Part shown: piece by piece, positions 48,035 to 58,985 of the stretch
Layout: every line of letters begins with the position of its first letter
How positions within the stretch are numbered: the stretch's first letter is position 1
Assembly: GCA_022113835.1 (NCBI GenBank)
Contig: JAILWY010000016.1
Location: 11,005,501-11,069,500 of the forward strand
Direction: 5' to 3'
DNA: 64,000 nucleotides
Origin: Atopsyche davidsoni
Lineage: Eukaryota; Arthropoda; Insecta; Trichoptera; Hydrobiosidae
Notes under the pieces: generated by a model
Told to the model about the DNA's origin: nothing
Database searches by the model: none
Seen by the model: the letters and a program-made list of their open reading frames with translations, nothing else
Position numbers and translations under genes: made by a program

Positions 48035-48395
48035 TGAGATAATTTTAGGACGGTGTTGAATTATTCACCTCTTCGTACGCTTACTTTTTCCGTATAACCC
48101 CGAAGTTTTGTACGTACAGTAAATATTATTCAATTAGTAATAACACGAAAAAAAAATTAAGGGTGGCATTTCAGAATTCACTCTTCTACACGCAGGCACT
48201 GTTAGCACCTGTGTATTACCCCGACCGGTAATTTCAGCCTGAGACAATTTTAGAGCGTTATCTAGCACCTGTGTTGCCTCTCAGTTTTACACGACAGTTA
48301 TCACAGCGGGAGATAATTTTTCTGTCTCTGTAAGCACCCGTGTATTACTAACAGTTGCACGCAGTTGTAGATATTATTTTGCACAGCATGAGACA
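48035..48395. repeat. Degenerate tandem repeat
   Basis: A GAGATAATTTT/GAGACAATTTT motif occurs at about 48037, 48241, 48310 and 48389. An AGCACCTGTGTATTAC-like motif recurs at about 48209, 48264 and 48334. Spacing is irregular, 55-75 bp in the right half. It looks like a decayed local duplication array. Confidence 0.55.
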
Positions 48396-48459
48396 ATCTC
48401 CGGAAGAAGTTAAATATGAATTCAGTAGCGTTCGACCCACTGTACGCATCTGAGAGTTC

Positions 48460-48538
48460 AAGCTGCCTACACACGCTGCGGCCGATTGGTGATTGGTCAA
48501 TAGGTTTTTTTTTGTGTAACAGCGTGCGTAGGCAGCTT
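48460..48538. repeat. 79-bp MITE-like hairpin
   Basis: AAGCTGCCTACACACGCTG (48460-48478) is repeated inverted at 48520-48538 with one mismatch, around a 41-base spacer. Flanking TTCA and the inverted TGAA extend the similarity slightly. Confidence 0.8.
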
Positions 48539-50110
48539 CAACTTTGTGATAAGCCAGCAAAGGTGATAAAGACGCCAAGACTGCGGGAGTATTAATACGC
48601 TGGCCGCCGCCGCCTCCGCAAATAGCGTCCCGCCGTCCCGAGTAAACAAACAAACAAACCTGGCGGCGTGGGAACACGCGCGGCTCAATCACATCCAATT
48701 CTCAATTAATGCGAATCGATACGCACCGACGTAACCCGAGTGAACCCTCGGTGTGGTCAGAAGCTACACGAACCTACTGACGACGCCTACTGCACTTACT
48801 GCCGGATATTCAACACGGAGAGTCAATAACGGATGGTTGAAACAAGGAGGACATAAAATCATTTATATTATACTATAACCTTGTATATTTTCAATTTAAA
48901 AACTAGTAGTCTTGTTTTTAATATTTTCAAGGAACTGTATAAGTGTTGGTTTTGCAAATTTTCTTAGAGACTCCTTTAACGTGGAAACGTTGCCGTCGAG
49001 TGGTCGACAGAGAAAACCTCGCGGCTTGTGCTTAGCGCGGCTACAGACAAGTCGATTTGGCAGCGAACAATCTCATCGCTGTTAGAGCTGCCAGATCATA
49101 AAATATAGCTTAATAGTTAAATAAGAAGAGTATGCCGACTACTGAGAAGGCACACACCGAGTCTCGCGGCTGCTCATACAGGGTGGTCTATACAAGGTTG
49201 TCGTAATTGCTTTACACGTAACTCAGAAAATAATACCAAACGCTAAGAGTGATATGCTACGTCTAATTATTTTTTTTATATTGACTTAAAATAGAATGAG
49301 AAGTACTAAAAATTAGAGATAATTTATACAGGTGACTCACGCGAGTAACCGTAATAATGCATAAATAATCAGCCTCAGCTAAAATATTGACTTAAAATTT
49401 AACACAATTGAAACATTTCGAAAGCGCTGTTGTACAAAAACTACAAACATAAAATTATTTTAATTACATAATATTTATACAGAATGGCTCAAAAGTTAAC
49501 TCTAAATTTAATTTTGACAATTCTTTACAAACATTATTAACTGCCGTGAACTACTTTTTGAGACGAAGTTTTATAGTACTTACATAAAATACATTACTAT
49601 TAATCAAACTTTAACTCTTTAAACAACTCCCTGACTGGTTAATAGTTTTAAAAGCTTCGTGAGTGATAAATTTAAAAAATATATACGACAAACAATTTTT
49701 AACAAAAATCTATGACATTTAAACGGGAAATAAGTTTTTCCGTTTCCCTAAAGTAAACAAAAGTTTGATAGATTAACAGAAGATTAACATCATCACCGTA
49801 AAGTTTGAATTGAAAAACGAATTATAAATAATATTTTTTATCTTGTATAAATAATTTTTTTAATATGAATTGAATTTAAAAAATATATATAATTAATTTA
49901 CACGTAATCAGTAATATTTTAACGATTACACCCTCGTATGGCCATCCTTATAATGCGGGGCGCGGCCGGGCGGTAATCACTCTGCGGCGTACCTGAGATT
50001 CGCACCTGGACAAGGTGATGGATGCGCCCAATTACAGCGCGAACAACAACGCGAGCGAAAACGAATCACGCCATCAACAGTACTACATTACAACACATAA
50101 AAACCTACGA

Positions 50111-50340
50111 AAATTATTGCACAGAATGCGCTAAGAACGAGAACTCCCGACGACGGCAAAAAAGCGTAAAGTTTTGGTCATATTTTTAGGTATATCAATC
50201 AGCTGATTGCACCATGGAAATAAAGGCATTGGAAGGAGAAAGTTAATGTAGAATTTGCACCAGTGGCTGGAAGTCGGGAGTACACCTGAATCAGTAAGAC
50301 TGAAGAGACCTCCTCTGAGGAGAGGCACCCGAAGAAGCAG
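50111..50340 (+). mobile_element. RTE-like retrotransposon tail, second copy
   Basis: It shares with 4604-4942 the stretches GCACAGAATGCGC, AATTTGCACCAGTGGCTGGA and a GAGGAGAGG-AGAAG ending. Translation gives LHRMR, ERELPTTAKKRKV and NLHQWLEVG in different frames, so it is more decayed than the first copy. It is 5'-truncated. Confidence 0.75.
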
Positions 50341-50345
50341 AAATG

Positions 50346-50415
50346 GCTAAAAGATTACGATCATTGGGATGATGGCCGTAATCTCCCAGCTATTTGGCTA
50401 TTCATATTTTATTAT
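50346..50415. mobile_element. Short MITE-like repeat
   Basis: Left AAATGGCTAAAAGATTACG and right CGTAATCTCCCAGCTATTT are imperfect inverted repeats. Related sequence is found at 32128-32165 (GAACAGCCAAATGGCTAGGA) and, more decayed, at 50985-51012. Confidence 0.55.
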
Positions 50416-52680
50416 TTAAATCTAGAGTGTCACAAATTAAACCAGTTTCATGAATGAATTAATTTCACAATTAACCTTTGTGGGTAAAAAATAAATACAA
50501 TAGAGTTGTTAATTATGAAATGTTGATCCGTGTGTGATGGTAATTTATTTAATTTCATTTCACGGCTGAAATTTGTGTTCTTTTCAGCAACGCTGTTTAT
50601 AAGCTCTGAAAAGGTGTTATTGAAATTAACTAATGGACTCGTCGGCTGCGATATTCGTATTAGCACAGTTGCATATTGAACACTTGGTTTTGTATTTAAA
50701 TTCAAATGAAGCAGTATTTTTTGACTTCTATAAAGTCTTCCCTGTTAAAAAAAAAAATAAAATATATTATATCGATTTCATCTTTATTGAATATTTTAAC
50801 GATTTCTCATTGTAATAATGAACAAAAATGTTATGTTCACTTAAATCTAACATTACATAGATACATTTAATATACCCACGGCTTTATATATAAAATAGTA
50901 AAAGTAGTCCGTGCATAGTAGATAAGTCCATATTAGAATATATTAATAAAAAATATGGCAATATTTAATAATTAAATACAAATAACCAAGTGTCCAGAAG
51001 ATTACGATTATTTTTTTATATGTGAATACATTTTACTCATGAAGAGTGTACGTTAGATTTGGTTGAGATTTTCAAAAAGGGCTCACGCATAAAAATGATC
51101 GAATTTTTTTTGTTTTAAATGGAGTAATCCAAATTAAAGCAGTCCGTCGTGGACTTAATGAAGAATTTAAAAAAAAATGAAAGCTATCAAACATAATACT
51201 CTTGAAAATGTTGAAATAATTTATGAAATTATGTTGCTGTAAAGCATGGAGCACACAATAAATTTTGGATCACTGCCAGTGTTTATGTGATTATTTGTGT
51301 ATTTTTTAAATATAGTTTGTATAGATATCGTTGTAAACGCTTTCGTCTAAAAATCTGCTGTCACGTTTCGGAGCTTCATTGTATTTTTTTTTATATTTTC
51401 ACGACTATGATGAAATAGTACTGACATAGTATTTTTTTGTACATATATTTATGGTTTCAACTATCGTCATCAGTTAAAGCAGTACTGACATTATACTTTA
51501 TCAAGTGTTTTTTTGTTAACACGAACATGTATGACAGCACTTTTAAAAATTTAGGACTAGACTCGATAGTCTTGACAGCATCACCAGATGTGGCAGTACT
51601 GACGTATTTTCACTTTTTATTTTAATATAGACTCGAGGGGTAAAATTCAAGAGTCAGCAATTTTAAAAATTTAGGACTAGATTTGATATATTCAACGGTA
51701 CTCATTCAGTAAAATAATAGATTTTAAACTGATTTAAACTATCACGTGGTGAAGCACGTGATGAACAGTTTTCTACAACAATATGATAGTTAAAAACTAT
51801 TGAAGTCAGTCGTAATATTCAAATGAATACTCTTGTTAAATATGATGATTTTTGTTCGTGAGCGCTTTCGCCTTTCAAGGGATTCTTTGGAATGAACTTC
51901 ACAAACAGTTTTTATATTTTTACACATTGAACGCTAACTTAAAACTGAGTCATGTGTGCATAGTTTTTTTGGATTTTCAGACTCCTACATCGAAAATAGT
52001 TTTAATAACATGAAAACTATGTTCATTGTTAATATAACTAAAATTTTATTACGTCATAGATAGTGCGAAATAAATGGCAACGGGTGGGCCCCAAAGTAAA
52101 TCGATTATAATCCAGTCGATTAATTACAATTAAGTTATGAACGGAATGAAGCGACCTCAAAAATTGTGATAGGTCGACGATCTCGTAATAAAAATACGAG
52201 AGATGCGCCCTGGTTTTTCGCAACCTGCAGTATGCATGTGTTTAATTTAAAAAGATTTATTTAATTTTAATTTCAAAACAATGGCAATAATGCCAATTGA
52301 CATATTTTACTAAAAAAAATAAATAAAAATCGTTATGTTTTTACACGGGCAAGTCATTAAAATACCAGTGATAACGATTTCACTAAACCCAAAACTGTAA
52401 TATTGAAATTGACACATAATTGCATCATTATTTTATATTATTATCGTATTTTACGTAGAAAATGTATTTTTTTTAAATACTCAATCTTATGTAGAGATGT
52501 GGCACAAACTATTTATTATAGTGGAAGCAGAAAAAATGCCGCTGAAAAAATACGTTGACATTTACACAGTGGTGCGATGCAGTGGATGGAATAAGACAAA
52601 CATAGGTATATGACATTTTCCGCATCCATCCGTTTACCCAGACTGTGGTATCTAACTTTTGGGCAAAAACGTTTAATTTA
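50416..52680. other. AT-rich DNA, no gene seen
   Basis: Besides the repeat at 51537-51690 nothing was recognised. Confidence 0.55.
51537..51690. repeat. Short direct repeat, two units
   Basis: TTTTAAAAATTTAGGACTAG recurs about 120 bp apart (51540 and 51660), followed by AYTYGATA in both. GCAGTACTGAC also occurs twice nearby (51479 and 51592). Confidence 0.7.
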
Positions 52681-52807
52681 ATTAAACAAACCGAAAAGCC
52701 GGGAGTTTGGCGCAGATAAAACGTTGCACAATTATACGAAACGCTGATGAAAATTTCTGCTTCAACGTTTTCCACGCGTTAAAAAATAAATTCAAACGCC
52801 TACTTAC

Positions 52808-53000
52808 GAAATCATCTCGAGTAACAATAAAAAAAAAAAAAAAAACGAAAACAACACAAAGAATAACAAGAAGAGAAAAGCCGACAATTTGCACTCGGCG
52901 CGAGTTAAAAAAATAAACAAAAAAAAAAAAAAAAAATGTACAAATCTGACGAACGGCACAGCAAAAAAAAAAAAAAATTAAATCACACCACACCGGCACT
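52808..53000 (-). other. Candidate 5' UTR exon running out of a CpG island
   Basis: Read on the minus strand, a CpG island is followed by a leader with three long T-runs and a good splice donor, ATTTC|GTAAGT (52807-52802). An ATG lies 8 bases before the donor (GAGATGATTTC). This layout fits a first, mostly non-coding exon. It could belong to the ORP9 gene, which runs the same way and lacks its 5' end, with a 24-kb intron, but the link is inference only. Confidence 0.35.
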
Positions 53001-53175
53001 CGGCGAGTAGTGGTCTCTTTGCCCCGCACACTTCGGAAACGGACGCCGGGCGATGACCACAACACCAAATGTCAAACTCGGACGGGGAGCGACATCGATT
53101 CGGAACAGTCGCGCGCAGAAGCGCGGCCGGCCGACTGAGCGGGCGCGCGCCGTGACGTCACGAGGGCCTGCGCCG
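53001..53175. promoter_or_regulatory. CpG-island promoter candidate with a CRE site
   Basis: The segment is very rich in CpG and in GCGCGC-type motifs, in otherwise AT-rich DNA. It contains the palindromic CRE/ATF site TGACGTCA at 53153-53160. No TATA box is evident. It lies directly upstream (minus strand) of the candidate first exon. Confidence 0.45.
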
Positions 53176-53335
53176 GCGCGCGCCAGGGGTCGCCAACCAC
53201 GGGCCCGCGCCAGGGGCCGCCAACCACGGGCCCGCCAACCCCGGGCCCGCGCCAGGGGTCGCCAACCACGGGCTCGCCATCCCCGGGCCCGCGCCAGGGG
53301 TCGCCAGCCGGGCCCCCGCGCCGGCCGTCGCCAGC
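53176..53335. repeat. GC-rich minisatellite
   Basis: CGCCAGGGG starts at 53181, 53208, 53250 and 53292, that is spacings of 27, 42 and 42 bp. Units are built of CGCCAGGGGTCGCCAACCAC and GGGCCCG blocks, with a 15-bp insertion in the longer units. Both strands are open in several frames only because of this composition. Confidence 0.9.
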
Positions 53336-53359
53336 CAAGCATTTAAACCTTAACTGCAT

Positions 53360-54148
53360 GATTTTTTTATTTTTCCGCGAAAGTAGAAGAGTTAGGGTAT
53401 TACGTGTTAATTTAAGGAAAAATTTGTATTTTTAATTAAACAAAATATTAATCGATAGGGATTAAGTGCATTTAAAAAAAAAAAATGATTAAAGAAACTC
53501 TTGGAAAAATATCATCGTGATTTTTTATTTTTCCGCGAAAATAGAAGAGTTAGGGTATTACGTGTTAATTTAAGGAAAAATTTGTATTTTTAATTAAACA
53601 AAATATTAATCGATAGCGATTAAGTGCTCTTAAGTGCACAAAGAAACTCTTGGAAAAATATCATCGTGATTTTTTATTTTTCCGTGAAAATAGAAGAGTT
53701 AGGGTATTATGTGTTAATTTAAGGAAAAATTTGTATTTTTAATTAAACAAAATATTAATCGATACCGATTAAGTGCATTTTTTCAAAAAAAATGATTAAA
53801 GAAACTCTTGGAAAAATATCATCGTGATTTTTTATTTTTCCGTGAAAATAGAAGAGTTAGGGTATTATGTGTTAATTTAAGGAAAAATTTGTATTTTTAA
53901 TTAAACAAAATATTAATCGATACCGATTAAGTGCATTTTTTCAAAAAAAATGATTAAAGAAACTCTTGGAAAAATATCATCGTGATTTTTTATTTTTCCG
54001 CGAAAATAGAAGAGTTAGGGTATTATGTGTTAATTTAAGGAAAAATTTGTATTTTTAATTAAACAAAATATTAATCGATAGCGATTAAGGGCATTTTTTC
54101 AAAAAAATTGATTAAAGAAACTCTTAGAAAAATATCATCGTGATTTTT
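53360..54148. repeat. 158-bp AT-rich satellite, five units
   Basis: GTTAGGGTAT recurs at 53391, 53549, 53698, 53856 and 54014 (spacings 158, 149, 158, 158). Units are nearly identical, with blocks TTTTCCGCGAAAATAGAAGA, AATTTAAGGAAAAATTTGTA and ATTAATCGAT. The 149-bp unit lost part of an A-run segment. Confidence 0.95.
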
Positions 54149-54215
54149 CTATGAGTCTCTTCTTTTAATCAATTTTCAATATTTGAAAAAATGTACTTAA
54201 TCAATATCAATCAAT
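54149..54215. repeat. Inverted partial satellite unit capping the array
   Basis: The reverse complement of this stretch reads GATTAAGTACATTTTTTCAA, then GATTAAAAGAAGAGACTC. This is the distal third of the satellite monomer (GATTAAGTGCATTTTTTCAA, then GATTAAAGAAACTC). The array therefore ends by turning back on itself. Confidence 0.8.
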
Positions 54216-54589
54216 AAAACCTGTATAGGCAAAATCGTACGTCCTGTTAGACGGTGTTCACAAAAAATCAATAAAGTATTCATATCTCATAATTTTATAA
54301 TTGATTATGAAAATAATTAAAAAATTTTAAGTATATTTTTGAAGTAGAAAAAAGTACTCCAATAATGTGTTCCAATGGCATCACGTTTTCGCTCATTTGA
54401 CAAAAGTTGGCAAATGTCATCTTCTAATACGGTCTGTGTCTATTCTAGAGCTGTTGGTGGTAAAAAAGTTAATTTAAATTGGTTAGACAGGTCCAACATA
54501 ACGGTCACAAAACGAAACGGTTGATCCTATAAGTTTTTATGGGGTTTAAAAAAAAAGGTTTTGTGGTTTGTTACCGATCTGTCATTATA

Positions 54590-54760
54590 TGCAGTCAATC
54601 GTATCATCTTCATCCAACAACGCTTGCAGATCGGCGTCGTCAATAATTTTTTCCTCAGCGCCGTTTAAACCGATTTTCACAGGTAGCTTTCGATGGGGCA
54701 TGTTCACCATGGACCTTCACAAGCTAATGACGTGCTTCTCAAAGCAGAAAAGAAAATGCT
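54590..54760 (-). mobile_element. mariner transposase N-terminal relic
   Basis: On the minus strand, HAPSKATCENRFKR is followed, after a frame change, by EEKIIDDADLQALLDEDDT. This matches the second helix-turn-helix and linker of mariner transposases. Ends and the catalytic part are missing. It does not overlap in content with the 2382-2984 relic. Confidence 0.6.
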
Positions 54761-56159
54761 GTTTTTTTGGCAGAAAACTGAACATCTTCATTATTATAAA
54801 ATATTATTTAAATATTTTTGCGTCGACTACATGTGTCGTTAGCGCCATCTATGTATGAATCCCCTGATTCTGTGTGCAAGTTGTGGGGCTTGCAATGTGT
54901 GTCTTAAGTGATAGCGCACATGTATTCCTTTATTGAGTTATGTAGGGAAAATATGTGAAAAAACCCTTTTTCTGTATGAGCTGTGATGGATAAATTAAAT
55001 AAATAACCAAGAACAAAGCATTTAAAACAAAATATAACAAACTGAGTGAATTTACTGATACTAGTATTCTCAAATAACTTTTTTAAACTCAATGGCTGTA
55101 TTTGTGTGCGTTTTACATGTTTTTTTGTACGGACGATTCGTGTCTTCCTCTAGCTCGTTGACTGATTCTAAACATCACCGGGCAAAACAGCAAAACCGGT
55201 GGGTGACGTCAATGCGAATCTGCTTTTATAGCAGTGAACGACTGTGAATAAGAAGTCGCATCTCTCGGCGAATATTAATTCAAACAAAACCAGTGAGAGA
55301 GAAGAATGGCGGAAAAGATGTCCGTTTCTCACGACGTTTGTGTGTGTAAATAATCCGGGATTAAATGTGCATGCGGAAGTGCCATTTTGATATTTGGAGC
55401 TGCTCACTTATGTATGACGCGGAGTCAACAAGATAAGGTGGTTTTTTATTTAATATTTCCCTCGGCCGCGTTATTTTAGGCAGCGAAAATAAAATACGCA
55501 ATAAGCTGTGATGGGAGACATTTAAGATATGCCACTTTATTATATGTCGTTAAATATATTTTTTAAAATAAATCATTTCTTTACATTGCGATTGTGTTCA
55601 CGCAACCCCTGAAAATATGTTTTGTAGCGTTCGTAAACATTTTTTTATGTGAACACGGATCAAGAACATGATATATATAATATATGTGCATTAAAGTTTG
55701 ATTTATTATAAAAAAAAATTGATAAATAATATGACCTTTCCGTCGGAATAATTAAGTGATATTATTTATTATACTTCATTAAAAAAATATTTTTATCTAT
55801 GAAAGACCCAATTAAGGCGACTCTCCGATGCTAAGCCATAATTGAATACAAAGTATATTCCGATAATATTAATTTAATAAAGCTATCGAAATTCCAGCTC
55901 AATTTGGTTTGATTACAATTTTATCGCAAGACATGAGACCAAATTATTAGTCATAATGTTACCAGTAGCGTAAAGTTTATAATAATAAAAAAAAAAAAAA
56001 CCGCATATGTACTCTAAAATATCATTTTGAAGTTTTAAAATATAAAAGCACTTTTTTTGATTTTTATTATATTTCATAGTGCAATAACAGAACACAAGTT
56101 GCTACGAAATGTCATTAAGTTCAAAATATAGTAAGCTTTACGGGTTTAAAATATCACAT

Positions 56160-56340
56160 ATATTTTTCAGCGCTTGGTCAAAAGGTCAACATTTTAATGT
56201 TTGATGTAATATTACGGCGTGGTTGGTATTTCAGCAAAAATTATGACCTGCCAATGTTCTGAAAAATAGATAGCCTTTTCAGGTCAAAAAAATTACATCA
56301 ATTTTTCAGCAGTTGGTCAAAAGGTCAAAGTTTTAATATT
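56160..56340. repeat. 139-bp direct duplication
   Basis: TTTTTCAGCnnTTGGTCAAAAGGTCAA recurs 139 bp apart (landmark TTGGTC at 56174 and 56313). The intervening sequence also has a diverged TTTCAG-GGTCA block. Confidence 0.75.
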
Positions 56341-57540
56341 TTATGCAGACCTTTAGAATTGGCATCATACAACATACATTTAGAAAATATAACAAAATAT
56401 TTAGTAAATCATATTGAAGAAACGAGTTGTTTCAAAAATGACGTTAGATTTGTAATTATGATGCGATATGAATTATAATAACTTTAAATACATTGATTAC
56501 TAAATAAAATATTTTTTTAAAGTAAATGTGTATCTATTATGAGTACAAAGAGCGTGATTGTTTTAGTATTCGATCAGGTGTAGGCCTACGTTTGTTATTT
56601 TAATTATAAGCCATGAATCTAGGCAACCCTGGCTAGTTAAACACTTCGTATTGTATTAAAATATTCCCATTGTATTAGAAGTCCATAGAAGCCGCAGATG
56701 GTAGATGAGGCTCGTGTCGGTTGAACGAACGATCAGATATGCAAAATATGAATTTGGTTTCATAGCGTATATATATATATATATATATAAATTATATATT
56801 AAACACATAACCCGCAACTGTAGATATATTGCATTTTTGATAATAATTCCTACCGAGTAAAATATAAACGCTACTGGGTTCTAAAACCATCCAAACGAAT
56901 CAAAAATACTTTCTCGATATTGATATCTATCTAGAATATATTTATAGAAATTGATTATAAAAATCACAAATATTTTTAAACTCCATACTATTGATAAATG
57001 ATATTCACCCATATGACAGTATTGCAAGATATTTACAAAAATTGTAGTGTAATGTGGGGAGAAGAGAAGGGGATTGCTAGGATAAAGGATAATGAATACT
57101 GAGACCCAAAACTAAAAATAGATTTGGTAAATCTATTTTATTTGATAATTTAAATACAAAGGAAAATTATAGGACGGTAATAAATTAAACTAAAAGTTCT
57201 TCTCGTATTTCATGAATGTATTATAATTAAATATTTGACAAATAATTTATTTTCACCATTGTATCTTGACACAAGATATTATGTTTTTGTTTTAAATTCA
57301 AACTCTACTTTTGAATAATAGTAAAAATTAAAAACTAACATATTTATTAAAATATGTTTGCAGTGATTTTTTTTAGTAAAAAAAATAAGACATTGATTTC
57401 GAAATCACGGGGTAAGTCTATCGAAGTCAATATCGTTGATCGGCGGGGTTAAAAGTTTGAGTTAACTTTGTGCTGTTGTTTACATAGTTTTGAAATAAAC
57501 TTTTACATGAGTGTAAAGCCCCGTTATGCTTTGGTTAAAT

Positions 57541-57580
57541 ATTCCAATGTTTCGGCTCCGGTGCTGAAAGCATTTTCGTG
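57541..57580 (-). repeat. Half copy of the 'CAGCACCGG..CCGAAAC' repeat
   Basis: The minus strand reads TTTCAGCACCGGAGCCGAAAC, matching the repeat at 47340-47385 over its 3' half. A second CCGAAATGTCGG lies on the + strand 27 bases further. Confidence 0.5.
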
Positions 57581-57902
57581 AAAAAATAAAACGTGCACCG
57601 AAATGTCGGACCACTATATACAAGAAAGTGAGTTCACTAACGACAACCACTAAAGCCTAAGAAATTGCGTTGTTTTATAAAGACCATAAAATTTTAATTA
57701 ACAATCTAAAAAATATCTGTTTTCCAGGAAACGATCGGTAAAATATTGTTACTCCAGTAATGAAATTAAGTTATTTTTTTTAATATCAAATAATACGTGT
57801 AATGATATAATTTATAAAGTGCCATTTTTCTCCATATTTCAAATATAAACATGAGTAATGATTTTACTTCGTTTTATATCGTTTATCTTTCTATTTTGTA
57901 AG

Positions 57903-57995
57903 CTTCTGGACTCCACTCCTAAGAAAGCACCAACCTACAGGTTTCACGATAGCCCTGACTTCAGAGACTTCGATGGCAGTCAAGCTCTATTTTAA
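57903..57995 (+). CDS. Candidate terminal exon of unknown gene
   Basis: A strong pyrimidine-rich acceptor (GTTTATCTTTCTATTTTGTAAG) precedes a 30-codon open stretch: LLDSTPKKAPTYRFHDSPDF then RDFDGSQALF and TAA (57993-57995). The peptide is rich in charged and aromatic residues, unlike the low-complexity frames around it. I do not recognise it, and no upstream partner exon was found. The reverse strand also has an open frame here, so a repeat fragment is possible. Confidence 0.3.
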   Translation, partial: LLDSTPKKAPTYRFHDSPDFRDFDGSQALF

Positions 57996-58114
57996 CGCTT
58001 AAAAGCTTTTCAATTTTAAATTCAACGATTCGATATACGAAATCTTCAGCTTTACATAATGCGAAAGACGCAAAGAGCACAAAAAAAAAAATAAATGGAT
58101 TTCAGAATGTCGTA

Positions 58115-58420
58115 AGCCGGAATAGAGAGATGCCGGGATTCCGGCGGCTCAGTTTTCGATTCTTCAGAATCATCGCAGGAATTATCTGTGGACGGGAAAA
58201 AATGTTCCGAATCCCTGATGGAGCGATAGGGCGAGGGTGGCGGAGGCCAGGGGCGGAGGGCTCGCCAGGGGCCCGCAGCGGTCTCCTCGAGCGATTACTC
58301 CGGGACAATTGGGCGGAAAGTTGAGAGAGATCCCCATCCAGCAGCGTTAATTAGAGCGCAACTGCGCCGGCCGAGAGGACGCCCGACGAGGGGTGCGAGA
58401 ACAGATAACGACGTGCGCAT
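58115..58420. other. GC-rich island
   Basis: About 300 bp with many CpG, in AT-rich DNA. It includes CAGCAGCGTTAATTAGAGCG, a TAAT-core site inside GC-rich sequence, and a GGCGGAGGCCAGGGGCGGAG run. No exon supported. Candidate regulatory element. Confidence 0.4.
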
Positions 58421-58551
58421 GCATTGAACAACTCTCGTAGATATCGTATCGTGTATTTAAAATCAAATATTGCGTTGTCCATCACAATGCTGACTAGGCG
58501 CACGGTGCGAAATATAATATGACGTGCTTAGCATTGGGACTTCATTTAGAC

Positions 58552-58977
58552 CATAGGTTCCCAAAGTGGTCAATATCGACCCCCAGGGGTCGATTCTGCC
58601 CTGCAAGGGGTCGACGACAGCGAAAAATTAAATTGGGGGTCCACGATATTTTCGTTGAGTTTATGCACAACTGAACGACTATTTTCAATGTACAGCGTCA
58701 CTATTTCGGCGCGTTGATTCAGTGTGAAGCATGGTTAAAATTGTACTGAATTATTGTTTCAAAACATGTTTACTCAAGTCAATCGGTTGATAAATGTCAA
58801 TGATATTCAGTGTTTACATACCGACATAAAAAATGGCGCACCCTGTATATCAGATGTCAAAAATATGTTTGAAGTTGACGAATGTTATGAAAATTAAATA
58901 TTAGCAAGACAGGGGTCTACGAAAAACAGGAAAACCCGACAAGGGGTCGACGGGACAAAATAGTTCAAGAGCCAATG
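58552..58977 (+). mobile_element. Non-autonomous hAT, family A, copy 3
   Basis: The left end is CATAGGTTCCCAAAGTGGTC, with the GACCCCCAGGGGTCGA subterminal motif. The right end contains GGGGTCGACGGGACAAAATA. The target duplication ATTTAGAC is perfect (58544-58551 and 58978-58985). At 426 bp it is the shortest copy and keeps no clear transposase sequence. Confidence 0.92.
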
Positions 58978-58985
58978 ATTTAGAC

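Larger units (their letters stand above)
47400..50110. other. Non-coding DNA with GC-rich and repeated parts
   Basis: A GC-rich patch lies at 47580-47810 and CpG-rich blocks at 48560-48680 and 49950-50060 (the last with CCCAATTACAGCGCG). No exon is supported. Confidence 0.5.
54216..57880. other. AT-rich DNA, no gene supported
   Basis: Besides the mariner relic and local repeats, a patch at 55140-55400 contains TGACGTCAATGCG and a moderate GC content. (AT)n lies at about 56769-56789. Confidence 0.5.

Noticed and set aside
52983..53359. Long open frames on both strands at the GC-rich minisatellite
   Set aside because: Open in three frames at once and repetitive (RARGWRPLA-type). This is a compositional effect of the tandem repeat, not a gene.
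53391..54024. TTAGGG in each satellite unit as a telomere-like signal
   Set aside because: It occurs only once per 158-bp unit, never in tandem; insect telomeres are runs of TTAGG.
2011..54855. TTAGCGCCAT motif shared by the foldback (about 2011) and 54839-54849
   Set aside because: The match is about 15 bp with mismatches and no extended similarity, so it was not called a repeat family.
58130..58324. 64-residue + strand frame in the 58.2-kb GC island
   Set aside because: Arginine/glycine-rich composition from CpG content. No domain and no supporting splice sites.
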